Origin: Planctomycetota bacterium
GTDB taxonomy: Bacteria; Planctomycetota; Phycisphaerae; Phycisphaerales; UBA1924
Direction of reading: 5' to 3'
Assembly: GCA_023434205.1 (NCBI GenBank)
Contig: JAEYTB010000014.1
Coordinates: 1-32,188 of the forward strand
DNA length: 32,188 bases
In this document: positions 23,870 to 32,095 of the stretch, in pieces
How positions within the stretch are numbered: position 1 is the first letter of the stretch
Layout: the number at the start of each line of letters is the position of its first letter
Program-made: the position numbers and the translations under genes
Notes under the pieces: model-generated
The model's input: only the letters and a program-made list of their open reading frames with translations
The model's database searches: none
Told to the model about the DNA's origin: nothing

Positions 23870-25324
23870 ATGTCCACGAGCCGCCCTGAGATGACTGGCA
23901 AAGGTTCCCGGACCTGGCTTGGGCTGGGGGACCGGCCCATGGAGGCGCTGGAACCCCGGACGCTGCTGGCGGCGCCCACCCACGCGGTCGCGGGGATGTG
24001 GACCGACGCGAACTCGCTGACTGTCGTGATCGAGTGGGGCAACGCGAACCCGGCGACCCTGGGGAACGGGGACATCACGGCGACGGCGAACGGACGCGAG
24101 CCGATCGTGGGGACGATGATCGGCTCGCCGGTGCTCATGCCCAACGGCAAGCACCGCGTGGCGTACAAGCTCAACGCGTACGACAACGCGTGGGGCGTGA
24201 CCGACAGCGGGACCTACACCTTCAGCTCGCCCATCGGGCAGGTGGTCAGCCCGCAGGGCGACCTGCTGGGCAACTCCTTCGTCACGACGCGCGGGCTGTG
24301 GTGGAACATCCCCAAGTCGCGCCTGATCAGCAACACGATGCGCCCGACGGACTGGCTGGTCGTGGTCCAGTACGACAGCGCCAACGGGATCAAGCAGAGC
24401 ACGATCGACGCGACGGATATCACGCTGACGACGGGCTCCCACAACGGCATTTCCGTCTACCAAGTGATCAACAACTCGGCGACCCGCAAGACCGTCGTGT
24501 ACCAGATCAAGGCGCCCAACGGGGCGTGGAGCCACATGGCCAACGGCTCGTACACGCTGGCGATCGGCGCCAACGCGGTGAAGGACAACTCGGACCGCTC
24601 CGTGGCCGCCCACGAGTACAGGCGGTTCGGGCTGTGGTTCTCGACGCCGCACGCGCACGTCCACGGCACCTCGGTGGGCGAGAACTTTTGGCTGATCCCG
24701 ATCAAGTACACGCCCGCCCCGGGCAGCACGATGAACCCGGCGACCCTGCTGAGCGTGGGGGTGGTCCACGTGACCGGGCCCGGCGGCTTCAACATGGATG
24801 CCGAGATCGAGGGCTTCCAGTCCCACCTCAACGGCGCGTACACGGTGACGTACCGGATCAACGCGAACGGCGGCTCCTGGGACTTCCCCGACAACGGCAG
24901 CTACTACCTGAATATGAAGCCCAACCGGGCCGCGGACTCGGCCGGGCGGTTCATCCCGGGGTACGAGATGAAGCGGTTCGGGCTGTGGTTCACGACCCCC
25001 GCGGCGGAGGTGGTGACGCCCACGGGCCCCAGCGGGAACGTGTGGGACCTGGGCATCCGCTTCCGCGACGACGTGCAGATCGACCTTTCGACGATCAACA
25101 TCAACAGCATCCGAATCCTGGACCCGCAGGGCATCGAGCTGAACAAGTCGCTGGTGTCGATCACGCCCGGCGGGAACGCGGCGACCCAGACGGCGGTTTT
25201 CCGGATCATCGCGCTGGGCGGGTTTGATCCCGGCCAGTACCGCGTGTTCCTCAACCGCGACGGCGTTCGGGACTCGGGCGGCCGGATCGCCGCGGAGAAC
25301 CTGATCGGCACGTTCAACTTCTAG
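23870..25324 (+). CDS. Secreted repeat protein with planctomycete LEPR N-terminal motif
   Basis: This 484-residue secreted or surface protein starts at the ATG at 23870, placed by AGGAG nine bases upstream. The earlier GTG at 23864 is too close to that site. The N-terminus has RPMEALEPRTLLAA, the LEPR motif typical of many large planctomycete exported proteins. The rest is four beta-rich modules of about 115 residues with a shared plan. A strand with VVxY is followed by YQIKAPNGAW- or YRINANGGSW-like segments, NGSYxL, an Asp/Gly turn, then RFGLWFxTP. Modules two and three end in RFGLWFSTP and RFGLWFTTP, and module one in GLWWNIP. No C-terminal anchor or enzyme motif is visible. The likely role is structural or adhesive. 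The boundaries are approximate. Confidence 0.8.
   Translation: MSTSRPEMTGKGSRTWLGLGDRPMEALEPRTLLAAPTHAVAGMWTDANSLTVVIEWGNANPATLGNGDITATANGREPIVGTMIGSPVLMPNGKHRVAYKLNAYDNAWGVTDSGTYTFSSPIGQVVSPQGDLLGNSFVTTRGLWWNIPKSRLISNTMRPTDWLVVVQYDSANGIKQSTIDATDITLTTGSHNGISVYQVINNSATRKTVVYQIKAPNGAWSHMANGSYTLAIGANAVKDNSDRSVAAHEYRRFGLWFSTPHAHVHGTSVGENFWLIPIKYTPAPGSTMNPATLLSVGVVHVTGPGGFNMDAEIEGFQSHLNGAYTVTYRINANGGSWDFPDNGSYYLNMKPNRAADSAGRFIPGYEMKRFGLWFTTPAAEVVTPTGPSGNVWDLGIRFRDDVQIDLSTININSIRILDPQGIELNKSLVSITPGGNAATQTAVFRIIALGGFDPGQYRVFLNRDGVRDSGGRIAAENLIGTFNF
24622..24991 (+). repeat. In-frame duplication marks within the LEPR repeat protein
   Basis: A 19-base sequence (GCGGTTCGGGCTGTGGTTC) occurs exactly at 24622-24640 and again at 24973-24991. 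The distance is 351 bases, or 117 codons, in the same frame. It encodes the RFGLWF end of modules two and three and shows that the modules arose by duplication. Confidence 0.8.
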
Positions 25325-25384
25325 GGCCTCGCGGCGGGGACCGCGGGCTTGTGCGGGGCGGCGGCGTGGCCCTACGCTCCGGCC

Positions 25385-26776
25385 ATGACCACCCCCACGC
25401 AGCCCACCCCCCCCACCATCCCCGGCATCGACGAGACGCACGACCCGTCACTCAAGTCGTGGGTAGACTCGGCCAACGACCCCGCGACCGACTTCCCCAT
25501 CCAGAACCTGCCGCTCTGCACCTTCGAGGCGACGCACGAGGGGCAGGACGGGCACCCGCATACGCACGCGCACCTGGGCGTGGCGATCGGGGACTCGGTC
25601 CTGGATGTGTCGATGCTCACTGAGGCGGGGTACTTTGAACGCGAGGACCCGGACCTGGCGGACCTGCTGAGCTACCCCTACTGGGCGGGCGTGATGGCCC
25701 TGCGGGCAAGCACGCGGGTGCGGCGGGCGGTGCAGCACTTCCTCAAGAGCACGACGCACGCCAGCCAGCCGATCAAGCGGCTGCGCGAGAAGGCCGTGCT
25801 CAAGCGGGAGGGGCTGAAGCTGGGGCTTCCCGTCTCCACGTTCAACTACACGGACTTCTACGCCAGCGTCCACCACGCCAGCACGGTGGGCTCGATGTTC
25901 CGGCCAGACAACCCGCTGCTGCCCAACTACAAGTGGGTGCCGATCGGCTACCACGGGCGGGCGTCGTCGATCGTGGAGTCGGGGGCCGAGATCCTGCGGC
26001 CACGGGGGCAGTGGTCGCCGCCGGAGAATGAGCCGGGGGCGGCGCCGGGGTTCGGGCCGTGCAAGATGCTGGATTACGAGCTGGAGGTCGGCTGCGTGGT
26101 CGCACCGGGGAACGCGCTGGGGGAGCCCGTATCGATCGCCGAAGCGGGCGGGCGGATCTTCGGCCTCTGCCTGGTCAACGACTGGTCCGCACGCGACGTG
26201 CAGAAGTGGGAATACCAGCCGCTGGGGCCTTTCCTGGCCAAGAACTTCGCGACCACGGTCTCGCCGTTCGTGGTGACGGCCGAGGCGCTCGCGCCTTTCC
26301 GATGCGGGGCGTACGCGCGTCCGGACGGCGACCCCAAGCCGCTCCAGTACCTGCTGGACGAGCAGGACCAGCGGCATGGCGGGTTTGATCTCGTACTGGA
26401 GGCCTACTTGCAAACAGCGGAAATGGCCAAACGGGGGATTGCCCCTCACCGCCTCAGCGGGGGAAGGTCTTTCCGGGACATGTACTGGACCTTCGCGCAG
26501 ATGATCGCGCACCACACCAGCGGCGGGTGCAACTTGCAATCCGGCGACCTGATCGCGAGCGGGACGGTCAGCGGCCCGACCCCCGATTCACGGGGGTGCC
26601 TCCTGGAGCTGACGTGGGACGGGCCCGGCAAGCCGCGCAAACCCGTGGAACTCCCGACGGGAGAAAAGCGGACATTCCTGGCCGATGGCGATACGGTGAT
26701 CCTCCGAGCCTTCTGTGAACGCGAGGGTTACCGCCGGATCGGATTTGGAGAGTGCCGCGGGACTGTCCGCGGCTGA
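25385..26776 (+). CDS. fahA: Fumarylacetoacetase
   Basis: This enzyme hydrolyses fumarylacetoacetate to fumarate and acetoacetate, the last step of tyrosine breakdown. At 463 residues it has the usual length. The N-terminus SWVDSANDPATDFPIQNLP matches the family's small N-terminal domain. The active-site stretch is FNYTDFYASVHHASTVGSMF, with Asp157 and His164 at the positions of Asp126 and His133 of the mammalian enzyme, followed by VPIGYHGRASSIV. The segment FGLCLVNDWSARDVQKWEYQ holds the metal-binding Asp. No other tyrosine-degradation genes are nearby. No clear ribosome binding site precedes the ATG. The gene is followed by a strongly folded element at 26818-26917. Confidence 0.96.
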   Translation: MTTPTQPTPPTIPGIDETHDPSLKSWVDSANDPATDFPIQNLPLCTFEATHEGQDGHPHTHAHLGVAIGDSVLDVSMLTEAGYFEREDPDLADLLSYPYWAGVMALRASTRVRRAVQHFLKSTTHASQPIKRLREKAVLKREGLKLGLPVSTFNYTDFYASVHHASTVGSMFRPDNPLLPNYKWVPIGYHGRASSIVESGAEILRPRGQWSPPENEPGAAPGFGPCKMLDYELEVGCVVAPGNALGEPVSIAEAGGRIFGLCLVNDWSARDVQKWEYQPLGPFLAKNFATTVSPFVVTAEALAPFRCGAYARPDGDPKPLQYLLDEQDQRHGGFDLVLEAYLQTAEMAKRGIAPHRLSGGRSFRDMYWTFAQMIAHHTSGGCNLQSGDLIASGTVSGPTPDSRGCLLELTWDGPGKPRKPVELPTGEKRTFLADGDTVILRAFCEREGYRRIGFGECRGTVRG

Positions 26777-26817
26777 GGAGGCCGCCTATATTTCAGGCTC
26801 ATCCCGTTCACGAGCAA

Positions 26818-26917
26818 CCTCAGCCGTGCAGCCGGTGATGATCGGATCCTGAGCCCCGCGCAACCCCCCTGCGCGGCTTGGAGGTCTGATCTCCCGCTCA
26901 CGGCTGAGGCTTTTTTT
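26818..26917 (+). ncRNA. Structured RNA candidate or branched terminator after fumarylacetoacetase
   Basis: An exact 11-base-pair stem joins CCTCAGCCGTG (26818-26828) and CACGGCTGAGG (26899-26909) and is followed by C and seven T residues (26911-26917). Inside it, GATCGGA (26840-26846) pairs with TCTGATC (26885-26891, one G-U). CCGCGCA (26856-26862) pairs with TGCGCGG (26870-26876) around the loop ACCCCCC. The outer stem and U tract act as a terminator on the plus strand only. A TATATT at 26787-26792 could be a -10 box, giving an RNA of about 110-120 bases. It may be a separate small RNA or simply the 3' end of the fumarylacetoacetase mRNA. I do not recognise a known RNA family. Confidence 0.5.
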
Positions 26918-26919
26918 GG

Positions 26920-28593
26920 CTATTCCCACTTGCGGCCGCTGGTGAGCGAGCCGCGGAAGCGGGCCTCGAGCGCCGAGACCTCGACGTGCTCCTCCCCCAG
27001 GTGGAGAGGCATGATGAGGCTGAACATCGAGCCGCGGTTGAGCTCGGAAACAAGCTGGATCTCGGACTGGAGGATCTGGGCGAGTTCCTTGGAGATGGCC
27101 AGCCCCAGGCCGGTGCCCGTGTGCTCGCGGGTGTGGCCGCCGTCGAGCTGGTAGAACTTCTCGAAGACCTTTTCCTGGTCTTCTTTGGGGATGCCCGGGC
27201 CGTTGTCGATCACGCTGACGCGGACGCGGTCGTTGGCGTCGGGGCCGCCCGCGCGGAGGCGTTCGGCGCGGAGCGTGACCTGCGGCTGGCGGCCGGTGCG
27301 CTCCATGGGCTCGACAAACTTCACGGCGTTACTGAGGAAGTTGAAGATAATCTGCTGGAACTTCTTCACGTCGGTCCTGACCAGCGGCAGGTCATCGGAG
27401 ACCTCGAGCTTGAGGAGAACGGACCGCTTGTCGGCGATCGGGGCGATAAGGCCCACGAGGCCCTCGCAGGCGTCGCGGAGGTTCATGGGCTCGACGGAGA
27501 GCTCGACACGCCCGGCCTCGATGCGGGACATCTCGAGGAGGGAGTTGATGAGGTTGAGCAGGTTGCGGCCGGCGGTGAGAATGTTCTCGAGGTAGCGGAT
27601 GCGCTTGGTGACGGCGGGCGTGGGGTCGCGGTCGGCGTCCTGCCGGGCGGTCTCCATGAGCAGCTCCGCGAAGCCGATGATGGAGTTGAGGGGGGTGCGC
27701 AGCTCGTGGCTGACGTTGGCGAGGAACTCGCCCTTCACCTTGGCGGCCTGGTAGAGCGACGAGTTGCTCTCGGCCAGTTCGTGCAGCTTGAGGTCGAGCG
27801 CCGAGTTGATGGACCGGAGGCGGTCCTGTCCGTTCTGGAGGTCGGTGAGCATGGAGTTGAAGGTGTCGGCGAGCTGCTCAAACTCATCGCCGGTCTTGAT
27901 CTCAGACCGGATGGCGACGTTGCCCTCCTGCACGCGCTGGGCGGTGTCGCGGAGGGCGCGGACGGGCTGGAGGATGAGCTTGCGGGTGATGATGTAGAGC
28001 GTGAGCATCGCCAGCAGAAGCACGGCGAAGCCCGCGGAGAGGAGGTAGAGGGTGTTCGCCAGGAGCAGGCGCGTGGCCTCGACGCTCGGACGGTCGAGCA
28101 CGACCACGCTGGCCAGCCGTGACGCGGGGCCGGTGCCCGTGCGGTCGGCCTTCGCGTAGCGGTAGATACGGGTGGTTCCGGACCACTCGGCTTCCTGGAA
28201 CTCCTGCCGCTGCGGGTCGGATCGGAACGCCGCGACAGCGCGGGCGACAAAGCGGTCAGAACGGGCGAGGTCCGCGGCCTGGTCGAGCGTGTAGCGGACG
28301 GCGATGATGCCCGAGCGGGCCTCCTTCACGCCGAACTTCTCCGCCCGGGGGAGCGGCCAGTTGGGGTTCGGGAGGGTTGGAACGGGGACCACGCTGCGGG
28401 GATCATCGGAAACACCCGCGGTGCCCAGGGCCTCCCAGGTCACCACCATCTGCCTGGAGACATCTCGCTGGCCGGCGTCGATGAGCTTGGTCATCTGAAA
28501 CCAGGGGACGGCGAGCGCGGCAAGCACCACGAGCACGATCGCGGTGCCGAAGACAAGCAGGCACTTCTGGGCCAGGGAGAGGCCTCGCCACAT
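26920..28593 (-). CDS. Membrane sensor histidine kinase with HAMP domain
   Basis: This 557-residue kinase has one membrane helix near residues 11-31 and a periplasmic sensor region of about 145 residues of unknown type. A second helix lies at about 178-203, with a HAMP linker after it. The phospho-acceptor is His296 in NVSHELRTPLNSIIGFAELL. The ATPase domain has the N-box NFLSNAVKF (Asn422), the G1 box DNGPGIPKE (Asp463) and the G2 box GTGLGLAI. No receiver domain is fused, and no response regulator gene is near. The gene stands alone, diverging from miaB. The signal it senses is unknown. It converges with the folded element after fumarylacetoacetase. Confidence 0.94.
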   Translation of the reverse strand: MWRGLSLAQKCLLVFGTAIVLVVLAALAVPWFQMTKLIDAGQRDVSRQMVVTWEALGTAGVSDDPRSVVPVPTLPNPNWPLPRAEKFGVKEARSGIIAVRYTLDQAADLARSDRFVARAVAAFRSDPQRQEFQEAEWSGTTRIYRYAKADRTGTGPASRLASVVVLDRPSVEATRLLLANTLYLLSAGFAVLLLAMLTLYIITRKLILQPVRALRDTAQRVQEGNVAIRSEIKTGDEFEQLADTFNSMLTDLQNGQDRLRSINSALDLKLHELAESNSSLYQAAKVKGEFLANVSHELRTPLNSIIGFAELLMETARQDADRDPTPAVTKRIRYLENILTAGRNLLNLINSLLEMSRIEAGRVELSVEPMNLRDACEGLVGLIAPIADKRSVLLKLEVSDDLPLVRTDVKKFQQIIFNFLSNAVKFVEPMERTGRQPQVTLRAERLRAGGPDANDRVRVSVIDNGPGIPKEDQEKVFEKFYQLDGGHTREHTGTGLGLAISKELAQILQSEIQLVSELNRGSMFSLIMPLHLGEEHVEVSALEARFRGSLTSGRKWE

Positions 28594-28739
28594 GGGGGGA
28601 GTCTAGTGTGCGGCTGACGAACGTGCGAAAGTGCGGGAGTGATCGCGCCGCAGTGCGAAGTCCAGGGCTGGCACGCCGGGCACCTGATCCGGCGGGAACC
28701 CGCGGGAGATCGCCCCCGGGCGTCCTAAACTCCCGGTCC

Positions 28740-30464
28740 ATGGCTTCCCGCACCGTGTACATCGAGACGTTTGGCTGCCAGATGAACGAGCTGGACTCGG
28801 AACTGGTGTCGGGGCAGTTGCGCGCGCTGGGGTACCGGTTTGTGCCGGAGGCGGACGCGGCGGATGTGGTGCTGTACAACACGTGCTCCGTGAGGGAGCA
28901 CGCGGAGCAGAAGGTGTGGTCGCGGCTGGGGGAGCTGGCGCTGCGGAAGCGCGCGGAGCCGGCGCTGGTGGTGGGCGTGCTGGGGTGCCTGGCGGAGCGG
29001 GATGGCGAGGCGCTGGTGAAGCGGATGCCGGTCGTCGACATCCTCTGCGGGCCGGGGGAACTGGACAAGCTGCCCTCGCTCCTGGACAACGCGGTGAGGA
29101 CGCGCGAGTCCCTGGTGGCGGATGTCGGAAGCCGGATGTCGGATGTCGGAGAGGAGAAGCCGGGGCGCGAGCCGCTGGTGTCGGCGCGTCAGGTCGCTTT
29201 GCAGGGGTCGGCGTCGCGGCGTTCTGCGACGCTCGCCGCGGCGGGTGATTCGCTGGAACTGCTCGACCTGTCGCGGTCGATCTCGGCGGTGGACGGGCCG
29301 GAGGGGTTGAAGAAGTCAGCGTACGTGCGGATCACGCGGGGGTGCAACAAGTTCTGCACGTACTGCGTGGTGCCGTTCACGCGGGGGGCGGAAGTTCACC
29401 GGCCGCCGCGGCACATCGTGGATGAGTGCAAACGGCTGGCGGACAGCGGAGTGATCGAGGTCACGCTGCTGGGGCAGACGGTCAACCACTACCGCTTCGA
29501 GCACGGGGCGGCGGTGACGGTGGGCGGGCTGGTGCAGCCGCAGAAAGGCCGAACGTACGCCGGGGGGCACTCGCGCGACCCCTTCGCCGGGGCGAACACG
29601 ACAACGTTCGCGGACCTGCTGGCGATGATCCACGACGAGGTGCCCGCGATCCGGCGGCTGCGGTTCGTGACCAGCTACCCGCGGGACTTCGGGAACGATG
29701 TGCTGGAGGTGATGCGGGAGAAGCCGCGCATTTGCCGGTACCTGCACGTGCCGGGGCAGAGCGGGAGCGACCGGATCCTGAAGCTGATGAACCGCGGGTA
29801 CACGGTGAGCGAGTACGTGGAGTTCCTGGACCGGGCGCGGAGCTACCTGCACCAGCCGGAGATCGGGCGGCCGCTGACGATCAGCGGGGACTTCATCATC
29901 GGGTTCCCGACGGAGACGGATGAGGACTTTGAGGCGACGGTGGCGCTGGTGAAGCGGGCGCGGTACAAGAACGCGTTCATCTTCAAGTACTCGGCTCGGC
30001 CGGGGACGGTGGCGATCGACAAGTACCCGGATGATGTGCCCGAGAGCGTGAAGCGGGAGCGCAACGGGCGGCTCTTGGCGCTGCAGGGCGCGATCAGCGA
30101 GGAGATCAGCCGCGAGCAGGTGGGTGAGACGCTGGAGGTGTTCGTCGAGGGGCTGAGCCCGCGGGAGAGGAAAAAGCGGAAGCGGGCGGCCGCCCACTCC
30201 CACTCTCATGGGGCTGGGGTTTCGCTCACGATCAACGGCGTAGCGAAGGATGAGGAGTCGGAGTCGTGCTGCGGGGTGAGCGTGGCGGAAGAGGTTGTGG
30301 AAGTTGGGGCGCCGCAGCTTCGGGGTCGGACGGATGGGGACCTGATCGTGCTGTTTGATGCGCCGGAGGGGCGCGCGGCGGGGTCGCTGGTGGGTGAGAT
30401 GGTGAAGGTGAAGATCACGGGGGCGAGCGGGTTGTCGTGCTTTGGGGATGTGGTGCCAGGCTAG
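28740..30464 (+). CDS. miaB: tRNA-2-methylthio-N6-dimethylallyladenosine synthase MiaB (with insertions)
   Basis: This radical-SAM methylthiotransferase adds a methylthio group at position 37 of tRNAs that read codons starting with U. The N-terminal Fe-S domain has its three cysteines in TFGCQMNELDSE (Cys13), YNTCSVREHAEQKVW and LGCLAERDG. The radical-SAM cluster is GCNKFCTYC (Cys202, Cys206, Cys209). The C-terminal TRAM domain has GDLIVLFDAPEG. The protein has 574 residues, about 100 more than usual. Extra segments lie between the first two domains (about residues 125-180), after LGQTVNHYRFEHG (about 255-285) and inside TRAM (about 480-525, with AHSHSHG and a CC pair). The start at 28740 was chosen because the family's N-terminus TVYIETFGCQMN follows at once. 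Upstream in-frame sequence looks non-coding. Confidence 0.93.
   Translation: MASRTVYIETFGCQMNELDSELVSGQLRALGYRFVPEADAADVVLYNTCSVREHAEQKVWSRLGELALRKRAEPALVVGVLGCLAERDGEALVKRMPVVDILCGPGELDKLPSLLDNAVRTRESLVADVGSRMSDVGEEKPGREPLVSARQVALQGSASRRSATLAAAGDSLELLDLSRSISAVDGPEGLKKSAYVRITRGCNKFCTYCVVPFTRGAEVHRPPRHIVDECKRLADSGVIEVTLLGQTVNHYRFEHGAAVTVGGLVQPQKGRTYAGGHSRDPFAGANTTTFADLLAMIHDEVPAIRRLRFVTSYPRDFGNDVLEVMREKPRICRYLHVPGQSGSDRILKLMNRGYTVSEYVEFLDRARSYLHQPEIGRPLTISGDFIIGFPTETDEDFEATVALVKRARYKNAFIFKYSARPGTVAIDKYPDDVPESVKRERNGRLLALQGAISEEISREQVGETLEVFVEGLSPRERKKRKRAAAHSHSHGAGVSLTINGVAKDEESESCCGVSVAEEVVEVGAPQLRGRTDGDLIVLFDAPEGRAAGSLVGEMVKVKITGASGLSCFGDVVPG
29117..29148 (+). repeat. Short direct repeat inside miaB
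   Basis: CGGATGTCGGA occurs three times, beginning at 29117, 29131 and 29138; the last two overlap by four bases. It lies in the first insertion of MiaB and encodes ADVGSRMSDVG. The two spacings are 14 and 7 bases, so copy changes would shift the reading frame unless made in multiples of three units. Confidence 0.75.
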
Positions 30465-30620
30465 GTACCCGGAACTGCACGGCCCGAAGACGGACCCGTG
30501 GCACCCGGATGCGATTGCCAGACCTCCAGGATAAAGACGACATCTGCGAGTTCGTGGAGCGCCGTGCGGCGGCGGGTGAGTCGTCCGAGACTATCCGGGC
30601 AGAGATCGACATCACTCGAC

Positions 30621-31241
30621 TCAAGGGCGCCTCTGGCTCGTGTGACCGCACTCCGGACAAGGGGCGGCAATACCGAGCCCTCGGCGATCGTAGTTGCACA
30701 CCGGGCAATGCCCGGCGCGTGATCGGAATCGGCGGCGCAGAAGTACGATGCCATGAAACACGGCCCAAAGCAGTCCACCGTTCATGGCGGTGTTGACGGC
30801 GAAGCCATCGAGCAGAGGTTCGATAGGAAGCGCGCGCCGCTCGGCAAGGAACGCGGGCGGTTGTAGGCCCGTGTTGTAGAGTGGGGTTCCGGTCCCGTCT
30901 GCCGATGAGGCCCATGTCCATTGCAACGAGCGCATGGGGACTCCATAGCTCTCGATGATGAGCACATCCCGGCCCGCGGGCCAAGGACCCTGTGCCCGCG
31001 TCCAGTAGCGGGATGTGGCGAACAAGTTGGATCCTCCACGGACTTCTTCAGGTACCTTCCAAGCGTCCGGTACGGGCCGCGGCCAGCGATGCCCATTTGT
31101 GAAGACCGAAGTTGGTGCCGGGCGCGGCGCCCAAAGTGCACTAGCCCAGGCCGTGCCCCACGTTACCAGGGCACCGATCAAAGTGAATACCCCAAGTCGG
31201 ACCAGGGATCCCCGCTTGCAGAATGGGCGGCTGGCTGGCAT
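30621..31241 (-). CDS. Membrane protein with C-terminal zinc ribbon
   Basis: This 206-residue protein has an N-terminal membrane helix (about residues 14-38) and an extracytoplasmic domain of about 110 residues rich in Trp and Pro. A second helix lies at about 150-172. The tail reads CPVCNYDRRGLG and, seven residues later, CPECG. The four Cys make a zinc-ribbon pair matching the tail of the small mre-operon protein at 8140-8457, while the rest of the two proteins is unrelated. It is probably exported in the middle with both ends in the cytoplasm. Its surroundings are slightly less GC-rich than the genes around. The function is unknown. The 156 bases between it and miaB hold no supported gene. 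Confidence 0.75.
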   Translation of the reverse strand: MPASRPFCKRGSLVRLGVFTLIGALVTWGTAWASALWAPRPAPTSVFTNGHRWPRPVPDAWKVPEEVRGGSNLFATSRYWTRAQGPWPAGRDVLIIESYGVPMRSLQWTWASSADGTGTPLYNTGLQPPAFLAERRALPIEPLLDGFAVNTAMNGGLLWAVFHGIVLLRRRFRSRAGHCPVCNYDRRGLGIAAPCPECGHTSQRRP

Positions 31242-31324
31242 GCTCGCATCCTAGTGGCCTACGGGATGGCGCAACCATCGCGCATCCCGTTGGGATGCAG
31301 AGGAGACGAAGGTCCGCAGATCGC

Positions 31325-32095
31325 TCACACTTTTGTGGCGGTGTACAGGCGTGTGCGGTAGCGCATCGTCACGGTGCCGTCCGGGTGCTTGTAGCGGTCG
31401 TGGGCATTGTGGAGGGCGGCGATGAGTTCATCGTGCGCGGAGCCGGACTTGGGTGTGTAGGAGGCGCTGAGGGCGCGGCCGATCAGGCCTTCGAGGGTCA
31501 GGGGTTGCGCGGAGGGGAAGACTTCGAGTTGGGAGTGGGTGAACAGCGGGGTGTGGTGGATGACTTCGCCGCAGTCGCTGCGGTCGCGGGCGGCGGGGTG
31601 GTTGTCGCTGGCCTTGGTGATCGCGTCGCTGTACGCGGCGGTGAGGGGGTCGGTGTTGTCGCGGTCGTTCCAGAGGAGGCAGAGGACGCCGCGGGGGCGG
31701 AGGATGCGGTGGAACTCGGCAAGGGCCCTTTGAGCATCGAACCAGTGGAAGGCTTGGGCGCAGAGGACGAGGTCCTGGCTGGCGGTGTCGAGGGTGGTGT
31801 GCTCGGCGGTGCCGGCGCGCCATTCGATGTTGGGGTGGGGCTCGGCGGCCTCGCGCATGGCCTGGTTGGGCTCGATGGCGAGGACATGAAGGTTGCGGTC
31901 GGCGAGGAGGCGGGAGGAGATGCCGGTGCCGGCGCCGATGTCGGCGGCGGAGAGGCACCGAGATGAGGACATCTCGGTGGCACGGATGATCGCGTCAATT
32001 GCTTCGAGTGGGTAGGTCGGGCGGTAGAGGGCGTAGTCGCGGGCGCGGTCGGAGAAGCGGGAGCTGGGGTTAAGCGTGTGGAGCGGCTCGGTCAT
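31325..32095 (-). CDS. Class I SAM-dependent methyltransferase
   Basis: This 256-residue enzyme has the Methyltransf_11 kind of Rossmann fold. Motif I is ADIGAGTGISSRLL (about residues 51-64). It is followed by the acidic end of the second strand (VLAIEPN) and motif IV QDLVLCAQAFHWFD, with FHRILRPRGVLCLLW after it. The pattern FSDRARDYALYRPTYP at the N-terminus is frequent in small-molecule methyltransferases of this group. Its ATG overlaps the stop of the gene entering from the right window edge (ATGA), so the two are co-translated. The methyl acceptor is unknown. Confidence 0.9.
   Translation of the reverse strand: MTEPLHTLNPSSRFSDRARDYALYRPTYPLEAIDAIIRATEMSSSRCLSAADIGAGTGISSRLLADRNLHVLAIEPNQAMREAAEPHPNIEWRAGTAEHTTLDTASQDLVLCAQAFHWFDAQRALAEFHRILRPRGVLCLLWNDRDNTDPLTAAYSDAITKASDNHPAARDRSDCGEVIHHTPLFTHSQLEVFPSAQPLTLEGLIGRALSASYTPKSGSAHDELIAALHNAHDRYKHPDGTVTMRYRTRLYTATKV

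Noticed and set aside
23243..25441. Long minus-strand open frame (about 730 codons)
   Set aside because: It covers the antisense of the efflux protein and the LEPR repeat protein, with Arg and Val-rich sequence and no recognisable domain.
28608..28739. Earlier start for miaB
   Set aside because: The 44 added residues are Arg, Pro and Ser-rich and unlike MiaB, whose conserved N-terminus starts directly after the ATG at 28740.
30509..30796. Short plus-strand open frame after miaB with a helix-like DICEFVERRAAAGESSETIR
   Set aside because: It looks weakly coding at first, but it runs antisense into the zinc-ribbon tail of the gene at 30621, has no ribosome binding site and no recognised family.
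31223..31966. Plus-strand Gly and Val-rich open frame opposite the SAM methyltransferase
   Set aside because: It is a shadow of the methyltransferase and has no motif.
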